Origin: Gorsachius magnificus | Lineage: Eukaryota > Chordata > Aves > Pelecaniformes > Ardeidae | Assembly (NCBI GenBank): GCA_034008185.1 | Contig: CM067081.1 | Location: 153,604,258 to 153,668,257 of the forward strand | Direction: 5' to 3' | DNA: 64,000 bases | Shown here: in pieces, positions 1 to 12,412 of the stretch | Position numbering within the stretch: position 1 is the first letter of the stretch | How the letters are laid out: every line of letters begins with the position of its first letter | Program-made: the position numbers and the translations under genes | The notes under the pieces: generated by a model | Databases searched by the model: none | What the model saw: the letters and a program-made list of their open reading frames with translations, nothing else | What the model was told of the DNA's origin: nothing

Positions 1-1424
1 CAGTCTGAACCTAGGCCAAGTGATCCCTGTGGAAAACTCTTCTAATAGAGGCTAATTTGAAGGTGACCATTTAAACCCACTTCATTTCTAATGCACTCCT
101 GGGTCTGCACAAATCCCTCCAAAGGATAGGATATCCAGACTGGATGACTCAAAGTATCATCATGGAACCACCATCTGCCAGAATCTGAAAGATCACTAAG
201 TGTCGCCATTCATCTTTCCAAGCAGAAATATCATTCTTCATCTTCACCTTTTGTATCATATTATGATGTTGTAATAACCAACGGTCTCCAAAATTTCCTT
301 TTTGAAAATATTTGTCTCCTGTCTTAATTTATCAGTTGTCCCCTATTCCCTCAAGAATTTGGAATCTATCGCAGAAAAAAAAGAAAATGAACAACTGAGT
401 TTAATCACAGCAAAGCTTGCTAGAAATTGTGCTGATACAGAAAAAAGCATGTCTGCTAGAAGCAAACAAGGCAAAAAGCCCAGTTTCATGGGTCTATAGA
501 GGAACAAGAGCAGCAAGAGATCAGAGACGTAAATATTTGGAACCTTCTGTCTCCAGATCAGAATGCAACTCAGATGCATAAGGACTAAGCACTGGGGTTG
601 ACTGCTACTTGAGATGCATTAGTATAGCCACTTAAAACTTTGAGTAGTTCAATCAAAGGCAAGGTTCCTCTGCTTGAAATTAGGCAAACAAGTATTGAGC
701 CGCATCAGCTCCAAGTTGCTATTAGATGAATAACATGCCAATGTCCACACACCACTTAGGAATTTACTGGTATTCTTTTTTTCAGAAGATTGAAATGGAA
801 ATGGAACTCACCGTACTCTTTTTAAGAGCATTTCCCTCAGTTGCTCAGGCAATAATGAAGAATAGCCAACTCAGTTACACAGGGTAACCAAAGAATGGTA
901 AAGATAACCCAGATGAAGCTAGACCAAAGGTAATATAAAATATAAGAATATTATTCAATGCATTAGCATTGGAAAATTTGTAGACAGATTTCTGCAAGCC
1001 AGCTGTGAATAAGAGTGGGCAGGGCATGATCTAGTATACATACAGTGTTCAGTGCAGTACTGAAAGGTGCTGGGTGAAGGAAGGGTTTGGTAAACCTCAA
1101 CCATTCAGCCAGCAATAATCAGGAAATGACTGTGCACAGGCAATGCATTAGAAGCCTGCATCCCCATTGCAGTACTGTAACCTGATCTAGAAACAATGGA
1201 TAGGGTTTCTTTCAATAACCTCCAACAGCTTCAGGCCTCCTGAGCATAAGACTGGGACTTTTCATGGAGTGAAAATACAGCAGGTGGTACCATTCACTAA
1301 CAGGGAGCTGCCCGTCCCCTCCCTCATGACATCCACCAGGTCTTCTGTGGCCCTGCCACTTGCCCGTTGTTGACTCTCAGCTAGTCCCAACACCCAAAGA
1401 AGGACCAGCTCTTTTTGTGGTTCG

Positions 1425-1464
1425 TTTTTTTTTATTCTTATTTTAAAAAAAAAAAAAAAAAAAA
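1425..1464. repeat. T run and 20-base A run
   Basis: Nine T, a short attcttatttt link, then about 20 A (1445-1464). Could fold into a hairpin. No retrocopy is recognisable next to the A run. Confidence 0.9.
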
Positions 1465-3275
1465 GAGAAAGAAGAAGATGGGTTTCACTCTTGAGTTATA
1501 TATTTCCTAACTACCTGTACCAAGAACAAAGACACAAACCTAAAATCTTTAAGAGGTTTGGTTTTTTTTTTTTCTTTTGAAGTTTGGGATTTTCTAGCAG
1601 TGCTGTTTCCCTTTCTGTGCCAATTAAAATGGCTCTGTTTTGTAACTGATAAAGGTGCCTTTAACACGTGTCCACAACAAGGAGCATTGTGTGCTGTTAC
1701 AATTGTTCAGTAGATGCCCAGTCTCAGACAGATGGTGCTTTATCCTCACCCTCTCTTCAAGACAGCATAATGCATTGTCCTGTCAGGGATTAATGGAAGT
1801 GCCACTCACATTAGATGCTAATTCTGGTAGCAACTCTGTTGCTACACTACAGATGCTACAGCTACTGCTTGCAACTAATGCTTGAAGCCAGCAGTCCACA
1901 CCGAGGAGAAGCAGGACATTCAGAAACCAAAGTGAGGAGCACAGTGCAAGAACCTATGCAGAATGCAACCTCCTGGTCAAGGGGAAAGAGAAGTTTGATA
2001 AGGGAGACAAAGATGATGGAAAGAAACAAACACAGAGAAACAGTAGAATTAAAAATGAGGAGTAAAGATTAAAGAAGAGAAACCAAATGAACCAAATGGG
2101 AACTTAAAGCAAAAGGTCCAACGCAAATGAGAAAACCACCTTTTCTCAGTAATAGCCAACACATCACATCATCAGAAAGTCAGCGTTAGAAAGGTGCCCC
2201 ATAATAGGGGAGAACAGCTGAAACAGAGGACGTAGCGTGATGCCAGTGAAGGTAGGTTATTCTACAGCTGGATCTTGCCCCACCACGCACCCCAAAGCAT
2301 TACTGCCTTATAAAACTGCACATGAATGTTTAATGTCTTGAATAGGCACACAGCTGACTACTGATTATTAATGAAAATAAGAGTCTCAAAACTGACTTCT
2401 GGATACCTACTCCAAGAAAAATATACCAGGAGAAGTCCGCATAAACACCATGAAAGACAGGCAATTCAGAGATAAGTTTTCAGCTCTGTCCTGGACCCTC
2501 CCTTTTTTGTTTAGATAAGAGATTTCAGATCCAAGAGTAATTTCAGAAGTTTTCTTCTTCTTCCACACATACATGAAGTGGGCTGAGAAGCACCTAGGCT
2601 CAAAAAGCATTTTTGTCATGTTTTTCCTGGTCTTTTACCATGGTCTGTATGTGGCATAGTGGGAGAGAGGAAATCCGAGTGTTGGACCTTGCTTTCTCAA
2701 AAGTCACTGGGGCATGTGAAATCTTTTCTGTTTGAGAGAAGCTCCTACATGTTTACATGGATGACAAATCTAGTTAGATACTCCACACAAAACTTCTAAT
2801 AACTAGCGCTATCATGTCACTAATTGGTCAAAGGAACATAGGCCTTTCACTCTATATTTCAGAGGAGGTTTCTTATAGGAGAAAGGGAAGAAAGGGGAGG
2901 AAGAGGCTATTCAGAGATGTTTATCAAACCTGAAAAGCCAGACCCTGGCAGCAGATGGTAGATGGCAAACAGGAAGGTTTTGTGAAAAACTAGAACAGTA
3001 AAAAAAAAACAGTAGAAAGAAGGAAGGCACTATGACAGCAGGAAATATAAAGTCTAAAGATATACAAGGAAATGCATTTAGACTGTCTATTGCTCCATTA
3101 ATAGATAAAAATGGAGCAATGGAATAAATGCAAGGGAAATGAAGTCTATCACTAACAAGCTTACGCACCGACAAGCAGCATGAGCCCAGGTCTTGAAATA
3201 GTATATTAGACCATAATGTTTTCAAGTTTCTTCTGAGGGTTGAAGAAATGGGGTATACTGTTGACTTCTCACAAG

Positions 3276-3324
3276 TGTCCAGTACTTTATATTAAGAAGC
3301 TGTCCAGTACTTTATATTAAGAAG
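3276..3324. repeat. Tandem duplication, 25-bp unit, two copies
   Basis: The unit with gtccagtactttatattaag appears at 3276-3300 and again at 3301-3324 with no difference over the shared 24 bases. Likely a recent slippage event. Confidence 0.9.
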
Positions 3325-4745
3325 TTATGGTCATGGTAAAAAGCAGATGAACTACTGAACAAGAAAACTGCCTCTGGTTCACAAAGTCAATGAGCTGTAA
3401 ATCACAGGTACACCAGGAAATTCAAGCTGTATACTTCTGCCATTCTCATGCTTGCTCTTGTCAGGGGACCCACTGCTATTGGACACTAGGAATGGACTAG
3501 ATGGGCTAGATATATCTTTAGTCTGACATGTTTGTCCATTTTTATTAATTTCTTTATAACTTTCTTTACTAATAAATGACACGTCAAGGAAATGGAAGAG
3601 AGTTTATTAATGACGATGTGTTTGACAGCCACTACACTGGACTAAAAAGATCTTGGCTGGAGCCAAGGACAATGTAGGTTGATACCTAACTTGTCACTCC
3701 ACGCTCCAAGTGCACATACTTCAGTGACATACTTCCAGGCTCAGACCTCCTTACATCTCCATTTGCAATAGTCCTTACTATTCCCCATCTGGACCTTTCT
3801 TGAATAATACTTATTGTATTGCCCAGAAATTTTGCTGGTCGTGTAACTGCATACAAATTGAATGCTAGATGAAAACAGATTTTTTTTCTTTTGTGGTCCA
3901 AAATAATATCCCAGATTCAGAGCTACATGATGAACTTTCCTCTCTCAGTTACGGTCTCACCTTTTTTTTTTTTTTCTCCATTCCTTGTGCAACTCTGCTG
4001 GTGCAATTACCACATCACTTGCAGTATGCCTCTGGATTTCAGTACCAATGTAACCATACTTTAATGTGCTCTAGGGGGATATTTATACCACCTAGCTCTA
4101 AGCACCTAAGTTGGTCATAGTTATTAACCAGCTAGTTACTGCAAATTCCCTCTTTAGTCCATAAGAAAAAATCAGTTCCTTCAGTCTCCTTCAGAGCAAA
4201 TATATTACCATAACCTGTAACTCTTTCTACTCAAGCCATAAGATTTTTATATGTAGAAGCTCCTAGCAGCACTAAATTCCACATCATTCTACCAAACTGA
4301 TTTTAGTGTTAACCCAAAATAACTTGGGTTCAAGCCTTTAAACACAACCCAGTCTCCTCTGCTACAAAGGTCCTGTCCTATAAGAGTCTTATATAAGAGA
4401 TCTATTCATCTTCTCAAAAACCACATATCATCCTTTAAGCCAACACATAATTTTTCATAGGTGAAGCCCTACGCAGTAGTTTGAATAAATTGCAAACACT
4501 TACAATAGTTCAGTTTGCTTGAGCAAAATTCCTTTTACAAATAACTCAACACAGGCTTAATTTCTGCCAGCCCTAACTAAATGAACAAGCACTTGATGTC
4601 TAAGGGTGAACAAAGTTTGAGCAACACCAAAGTTTAATTTTTATAAAGTCATTTTTACCCACCACAACTGTGTTAAAACACATCTTACAGCTAGTCTTTA
4701 GTCTCATTTTTAATATGCTATTAGTATCTATAAAACACATCTTAC

Positions 4746-4771
4746 CTTGATCTTCTGAAGAGACCGGTGAC
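4746..4771 (-). CDS. DGKI: DGKI micro-exon i: SPVSSEDQ
   Basis: A 26-nt micro-exon with acceptor tttattccag and donor gtaaga. Its first G completes Gln from exon h, eight codons read SPVSSEDQ, and a final G opens the next codon, expected to be Ala of the following exon. Mammalian DGKI has SPVSSEDH at the same place, as I recall, just ahead of the ankyrin repeats. The exon is far from its neighbours: 18.7 kb from exon h, and the next exon is not seen in the 4.7 kb to the left. The match is short, but phase, splice sites and order all agree. Skipping would shift the frame and remove the ankyrin region. Confidence 0.88.
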
Positions 4772-7700
4772 CTGGAATAAAACAACAAAGCGCAGTCAGT
4801 CTTTGGTATGGAAAGGCCACAAATAAGGTTCAATGTCACTGTGGGGTGACAGAGTATGGAGGAATTTGAAGGTTTCATTCTTGGGCTAACTTAGAAGGGA
4901 GGGCTGGAAGGCATCTGACAAGAAAAGAGAAGAAAAGGGCAGAGACAGAGAGCAGGTTCTTCAGACCAGAGTGGCCATATGAAGTCATGTCCATAAGGCC
5001 CCTGGCAGCTGCACTGATAAGCACTCATGCCAAGAGTTTCTGTAGGTACTTGGCAAAGAACTTACCTACTACTGTTACTGTTGGAAATAGCTGATATTAC
5101 TCTTCAGAAAGTCCTGATCCTTCATAGATTATTGAAGGGACCATAATTAAGCGTGAGCCGGGAGGAAACCTCACAGCTAGGAATGGTTGAGGAAATTATA
5201 GCTTCAGAGGAACTTGAAGTCATTAAGGTGGCCAATTTTCTTACCGCGAGCCAATGTGGTAGAGAGCATATAACACTAGTCATAATTAATACTGGTTCAT
5301 GCCATCGTCACAAAAGCAACATAAACAGACCAAAAAAAAAAAAAAAGTCTGGACAAATGTAAGTACAGTAAAAAGCAATGCAACAGCAGCAGCACAAGAG
5401 TTACTACAGGACACCTAACCAGTGGCTCAAGCCTCTGATAATATTCCAAGAGAGTGAGGGGCTATAAAACATGAGGGACCTCTCAGTGTCCCTGCTGATG
5501 AACAGAAGGGCCCCACTGAATTCCAGAGACTTGTGTCACAGCTCCCATCACTCAGGATCACACTCCTCATCGTTTTGGTCAGCACCCACAACAAAGTAAC
5601 ATAGAGAGGCGTAAAGTATTGGCCCTGCATTTTTCCTTTTGCTGCAGTAGCTCAGCTTAGCAAAACCGGGGCTAACTGTACAGCCAAATCTGGGATGTGC
5701 CTTGGTTATTTAGACCAGATTGTCAGCACAGAGTGGATGGGACCACTGCCTCAGCACTTCCCCAAAGATTTTCAACGGCACATATAGCCTTCCCACCCAG
5801 GTAACAAGGAGCTGGTTCCTGCAGTGAATGGGACGACTCATGCTTCCTTTCTGAGATATATTTAATTTTGCACCAATGTGTGAAAAATAACAAATTACTA
5901 AAGATTTAAAAATGTTAGTGTTGCCAGCAAACAGATCAAAGCTGACATAAGAAAAGCAGCCACAGAGGGGTGAATGGAAAAGAAGGAACAAAGAGGAAAA
6001 TAGCACATGTATATTTAACTGAGTCAGCAGGGGCTGGGGGTTGGAGGGTGAGAAAAGAAGGGTTAGAATCCCTGCATTTAGAGGAATAAAGGAGCTGAGG
6101 AAGGAGTCATGATCTCATTCCATAACGGGGGACTGAAAACGAAGGTTGAGGGATTAGAAGCAGATATGCAAATATGTAGATGCAAACAGGAAAGATGGAA
6201 AGAAAAGAAGGAAACTTTCCTAATGAGGTATGCAAATTTTTTATTTTTAAAAAAGAGAGAGATTTGCGAAGAAAGAGAGGAAAGAGTTATAGCACAGCTG
6301 GAGCGATGGTCACTGTGAAAGGAAAAAATGTGATTGCCTAATTAAGATTCTGACTGTGCCAGAAGCCAATGCGTCTGTATGGATCAGAATTAATTAATCC
6401 TCTACTCCCATTAAATCCTCTGATTGCTGCTGAACATCCTAGGCATGTATCCTGCTCTGCTGCCAACCAGGCCAGCTCTGCCCTTGCACTTCAGCCAGGT
6501 CTGTGGAAATACAGTAGGAATGCAGGTAACCCAGAGGATTAGTAGGCATCACTAGGACTCTGTCCCACTGCTTTGACCAGTTAAGTTACAGGCCATCCTC
6601 CCCAGTCTCCAGCAGAAAGCCTTCTGAAGGTCAAAACTCAACACACAGTGTTTTCTATAAGGTAAAACAGTGCCAAATGGGCCATATCAAGAGGTGCAAG
6701 TTTTTAGGTACTTAAAAATATTTTTACATGCAGGGGTCATGCCAGGTTCCTTAGCTCATGTATCCTGACTCTCCACCCATTGCTAATGCAGTATCCCACA
6801 GCATCAGTAGAATTTATTCCTTTGTTTTGTTTCTTAATTGTACGGTTTCATCACTTTTCAGATCTTTATGTGAAACAATAAAATAAATTGTACAGATTAT
6901 TTTATAATTCGGCTCTTCTTTATGCCTGGTAAAACAGATGTGATTAGTTCCTTAAAGCATCAACGACAGGAGAGACACTATTACAATACCACTACCTTCT
7001 CAATTAAAACATTGAAAGGAGGGATAAAAAATATGTTTGTCCATATTTAGTGTGCCCAAAATTAGTATACATTTTTCAAAATACTACTGCCATGTACCTT
7101 TATTGCATGCCTGGAACACAGTGGTTGAACAGTAAGAAATCTAACAAGTACTACTGTTGCTACTAGCAGTATTTTCATTTGAAAGGCTTCATCGAGCATC
7201 TTTTGGAACTATGTAGCCTGGTATCCTGAGAAAATAAGCTTTATATCATCACAGCATCTTGATGGGTACGTATGCACCTCTCTGCCTCACCCTAATAAAG
7301 TCTGAGCTTGTTGGCTCATTTCACCCATCGTTAACAGAGGGGTTGGAGAGCAATATTCCTGCTTTCACAAGGAAACACAATAGCATAAGCTCAAACTTCC
7401 TTATGTAGCTGCAAAGCCACAAAGACAGGTTTTGAATATCTCAGCTGCAGGAAAGCCTCAATGAGAGCTTCCACGACTGGAGATACCAAAGGTTCAACCA
7501 CAATAAACTAGGCTTCCTTTGTTTCACTACTGACATAAAGTATTTTGGCCAAGAGGGGAGAGAACATTCAACATTCTCCTACAATTTTAGGCCATACATT
7601 TTTCAGGAGGGGGGAGTTTTTCCAAACTGTTCAAGTACTGCCCTAACTACACCAAGGGGAATCTTGCTTATAACTATAATGTAAGGAAGTGAGGCTGCTG

Positions 7701-10119
7701 GGAAGGCCACACTAGCGTTGGACGTTTCATGCATCGTCTGGTCTACCCCACACTTATGATAGGCTCTAAGGGAGGAAAGAAAAAGTCTAATGACCTGCTC
7801 TAAACCACATACACTCACTCCACAGCCCCAGGGGGCTTTCCAAACAGCAAAAAAATCCAGTGGATGCTCATATTTCCGGTCACACATCTTTCTCTCAGGT
7901 CTGTCAGAAGTGTGAGGGATATACTGTGGCAGCACTGGTCACCAGACGGGTGTCCTGCAAAGGGAGTATTCTCAGCTCCTAACATCCACACAGTAACCAT
8001 CTATCTAGCGACTGTCAGCTGCCCTTGGAGTGTGATTCTAGCTCTATGTTTGACTGTCATAAAGAAGCAAGTAATTGTTCTCACAATCTCTATGCCTTAA
8101 AAAAAATAGAGACAAATCAAAGATGCTTCAGAAGAACTAATACTCTGTCAAGGTCTGTGGTCCCACCTTGGTCAAAACAGTTTGCCAAATGAAATCTTGA
8201 GATTTTAATATGGTTAAAGAAAACCGAACAAATCAAACCTGCAAAACCTTCAGAAAAAGGTTCAGGCACTGCAACATCCTGTTCTTGGCCATTTCAGAAT
8301 GGAATCGCTTATTTTTCATGTTAACTGTTACTTATTTCTGTGATTATCTTGGTGTAAAATTGTAGAAAGAAAGGCTCATCACCCACCCCCCCGCTCCCAA
8401 GAGAGTAAAGACAGGCCAGGTTGTCTATGGTTGGCCACATTTCCAGAATCATGAGACTGAATTAGCTCTTCCACCAACAATGCTCTTTTTTTTCATGCGT
8501 AAGTGTGAAAGGGAAGCCCAGTTTGAAATATTTTCACCAAAGGCATTAATCTGACTTTTCCCCTGCCCTGATTTGACAGATGCTTTATGAAGAGCTATTG
8601 CTGTAGTGACTGGTTAAAGGGAAGACAAATATTACTATAATGGTAGGGAAGGGGATCAGAAGGGAGGAGGAGGGAAAGTATGTTAACACCTCCATTTGCT
8701 TTCCATACTGTGCATACCCCTCCTTTCCCTATAGGTCCTGAAGTAGTGTTCTCCTGTTGCAGAGTGGCAAGCTTTCCTCAGAAGAGATGACAGCACTTGC
8801 AAGCCTCAGTGTGCAAGGGGAAGCTGCTCGTTGCCTCTTCCACCATTCCCTACGCGAGCAAAGCAGTGCCTTTTGTGCTTAACACAACATGCACAAGGAT
8901 CTCCTAGGAAATGAGATGCACATATTTAGAAAAGCATAAAATAGTCTGAATAATAATAATGTAAAAAGCCCCTACTCATATATTCACTAAATGCTTCCAG
9001 CAAATTGGAAGACTTACGGCACTGAAGGCATGAAACATGCCCACCTAAAGCAGCACTGTGCCTCAGAGTTAATGGTCTGATCCAAAGCTCACTGGAATCT
9101 TTCCACTCACTCTTACAGGCTTTGGATCAATGGCTGGCAAAAATCTAATCCCCAGCATAGCCAAGACAGCCTGCAGTATCATACAAGCCTTCCCCAAACA
9201 GCCAAACACTCACAGCTGTTTCCAAGTGCACTCTCCAATGTGCAAGCACTAGATTTATTCAGCGCTGCAAAGGTGGAAGAGGGAATATTCATTTCTAAGG
9301 AAGGAAGGGCAGGGACTGTCACAATTTCAAGCCTAGTCAACTGAGCCTTAGGAACCTAGAGAAATACAGCCAGCCTCTAGCAGATGAATTCTAACAAAAT
9401 TTCAGCAAATGGGTACATTATTCATGAAGACAAAAGCCTCTGGAGGAACAAACCCAGAGCTGCTGTAAAGCAGCTATTTTAATCAATAAACCTGTAGCAG
9501 AAACCATCTGCACCAGGCCTATTTAAAACCAGCCATTTGCAATTTAAAGGCCAAATAACAATCTGTGTGCAGCAATTCCGCTGGTTTTTATGACCATTCC
9601 CCTTTTTCCCTGCTTAAGCAATGTATTCCTGCAAACTTTCTAATTCAGTCTGACAAAGCTGCCTGTGACCAGGGGAGGGGAAGAGCTTTCAGATTAAACC
9701 CATTCCTTCTCATTTTGTGTGTACATCTCTTCAGAAGCAAAAGTGGCATCTCTACTGGGATTTATTCATATATTCTTTGATTGTAATAAAAGAAAATACT
9801 TCGCACATGAAGTATTTTTAAAATAAAGGTGAGGAAACCCCCTCATTCAGCACTCTATATCAACACCCCTGGGTCTGGTGACTCCCCTGCAGTCCCAGCT
9901 GCAGAGAGTGCCTCGTAGCTTACTAGCAGAAAGGCAGAACTGTTTTTTTTCCTGATCCCTCAGCATCTCCTACCTGGAAGTGTCCAGTAAGAGTTAAAGA
10001 TAATGCTCGGCCTGGGAATCACCTTTTTCTGCAATGGCACTTGATGAAAAATAAAAGCCTAAGAATTACTGAGAACCTCCCCACGCTTCCACTTTGACCC
10101 TGTACATGCCAAATTCAGA

Positions 10120-10890
10120 GTGACCTCGACAGGCTGGAGAAGTGGGCCAGCAGCAACCTAGCAAGTTCAACAAAGGCAAAGTCTTGCACCTCAGGAGGAA
10201 TAAACCCATGCAATGAGATGGGCTGGGAGTCTATCACCCGGAAAACAGCTCTGCAGAAAAGGATGCAGGGTGTTAGCAGAGCACAAGCTGAACGTCAGTC
10301 AGCAGAGTTCCCTGTGACAGCAAAGGCCAACGTCATACTGGGCTGTATTTGCAAGAGCACAGCCATGTGGTAGATGGAAGTGATTTTTACTCTCTGCTCA
10401 GTACTTGTGAGACTTGAGAACAAGGCAGACGCTCACAAACTGGACTGAGTTCCACAAAGAGCCAGGGAGATGGTGAGGGCACATGAGGCGAGACATAGGA
10501 GGAGAGGCTGAGGGAGCTGGGTTCATTCAGTAGGAAGAGAAGGCTCAGGCAAAACCTTGCTTCTGTCTTCAGCTAGCTAATGGGAATGTACAAAGAAGAA
10601 AGAACCAGGATCTGCTTGAAAAAAGAGGAGGAGGAGAAGCAACAGTCACAAGCTGGGACATGAGAAATTCAGAGTGGATATTAGGAAAAACTTTTTCACC
10701 ATGTGGATGACCAAACAGGGGAACAGGTTGTACAGAGACATTATTGAATCTCCAGCTTTACAGATGCTCAAAACTTATCTGGACAAGGCTCTGAACAACT
10801 TCATATAACTGGACCTATTTTGAATGGGGGTTTGGATTAGATGACCTTCAGAGGTCCTTCCCAACCTACATTTTTCTGCAATTCTATGAG
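10120..10890 (+). mobile_element. CR1 LINE fragment, 3' part
   Basis: About 770 bp of chicken-repeat-1 LINE, starting near gacctcgacaggctggaga and passing through the familiar CR1 end with ggattagatgaccttcagag and gtccttcccaacctac, finishing attctatgag. It covers the end of the reverse transcriptase ORF, now full of stops and indels, and the 3' untranslated region. The 5' end is truncated as is usual for CR1. It is antisense to DGKI. Divergence from the usual consensus is substantial, so it is an old insertion. Confidence 0.88.
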
Positions 10891-12364
10891 TCTCTCTACA
10901 AAGCTTTCTGCTTTTACTATCCCAGCTTTCCTGTCATTCTTTCCTCTCAAATATTTCTCAAAGACAATGGCCATACTATCTCACACACATGGGAAAATGC
11001 TGACCAGCAATGCTCTCTGAATCTAAAAAATTCCATTCAAGTTATTTATTATTTTGCAGAAATCTGTTCGGACGCATCCTGTTAATCTGTAACAACAATC
11101 TGGAGAGCCTAATTTTTTCTAATTCTGCTAAAGGCAAAATTTTTCTAGCACCTCTCTAACTTCCTTCTGCAGCCTCAGTCTCTACCTGCACATAAAGTAT
11201 CGCCTCAGGCTGTTCACCAGCAGTCCGGCATACAGGAATGTAGCTTGGGGCTTCTCCGGAAAACAAGGGCAGCTCAGCTGAATTCTTTGCTGTGTCTCAG
11301 GAATGTCTGTGTCCCTTACATTGTTCCATATATTTTCTCATTACTGTCTAACTTTTTATCTGTTAACCATTTCCCTGTCCACTGTAGAATGCGTTGAATG
11401 AGGGCTTGGAACACCACAATGCATCCATACCTGAAGTTGTACTGACACCCAGAGGAGTTGCCTGGAAATTGCTGCTTAACAAGGGAATAAAAGAGTTTAG
11501 TGCAAAATCATATGTAAACCCAAACATGCTTAACCTTGATTTTAAAAAGAAGAGAGAGAGAGATGTTCTAACATGTTTATCTTGAAAAAAGATAGTTCCA
11601 CCTTGGAATCAAGGTCAAAATATGACCTAAGAAAGCTGGCTTGTTATTTCCTTGAAAAAGAAAGTATTTCCAAATGACCAGCAGGATCACTGTAGGGTGA
11701 CCATGGCTCGTTTGTTGGGTGTTTTTTTAATACTTGGCCTCTCTTATCACCACATGACGCCAAAGTATCTCAGGGGAATGCAAGACATTCATTTTGAAGA
11801 AGGCCTGATCCAAGATTCTTTGAAACGCTATTCTTCCATTTTCAGACTTGAATTAAATCTTCAAAGTCCTCACTGACCTATCTGTCAATTGCTTGACGAA
11901 TCTGGGGGACAAAAGAAAGGCAGTAGCTGATGTGGCTCTAACCCTAAAAGAAATAAAGCGAGATCTAGCCACACCATGTAATACTTTGGCAAAACAACAG
12001 ACTGGATGTCAAAGGACGGATGCTGTTTGAAACAGCTCTTTATTAAAAAGACCTGGGACAGACACTAAAAGGGCTGTGTGTACACACTGCCTTAACATCC
12101 TACATGAAAAGCAAAAAAAGATGGCAGGTGCAATCAGGTAACAAATACCTGACCTCTTTCCTCAACAACGCATCTGTGTACTTTCACTTTTTCCAGAAAA
12201 AGATTAACCCAGAGATCATTTTGCTACTACTTTAACTTTTTATTTAACACAGCGAAAGGAATGATTTTGGTAACCGCAGAGCCACGACAGCAAGTACATC
12301 AGGTGTACTCAGATTCAGAAGTCACATCCCCACTTGGCCCTCAGGCTGGATAAAGATTTTTTAC

Positions 12365-12412
12365 ATATATATATATATATATATATATATACTTTTTTAT
12401 ATATATATATAT
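12365..12412. repeat. (AT)n microsatellite in two blocks
   Basis: AT dinucleotides at 12365-12391 and 12398-12412, separated by ctttttt and followed by gatagagatagagag. Self-complementary, so likely to form hairpins and vary in length. Confidence 0.95.

Larger units (their letters stand above)
1..4745 (-). other. DGKI: DGKI intron (partial) downstream of exon i
   Basis: Starts with gtaagatg directly after the micro-exon and runs off the left edge. I searched the minus strand for the next expected DGKI exon (start of the ankyrin region) and did not find it. The intron holds a 25-bp tandem duplication at 3276-3324 and a T run followed by a 20-base A run at 1425-1464. Confidence 0.75.

Noticed and set aside
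3276..3324. CRISPR-like direct repeat
   Set aside because: Only two adjoining copies with no spacer, in a vertebrate intron.
1..4745. Search for the first ankyrin-region exon of DGKI
   Set aside because: No segment on the minus strand reads the expected residues; the exon must lie beyond the left edge.
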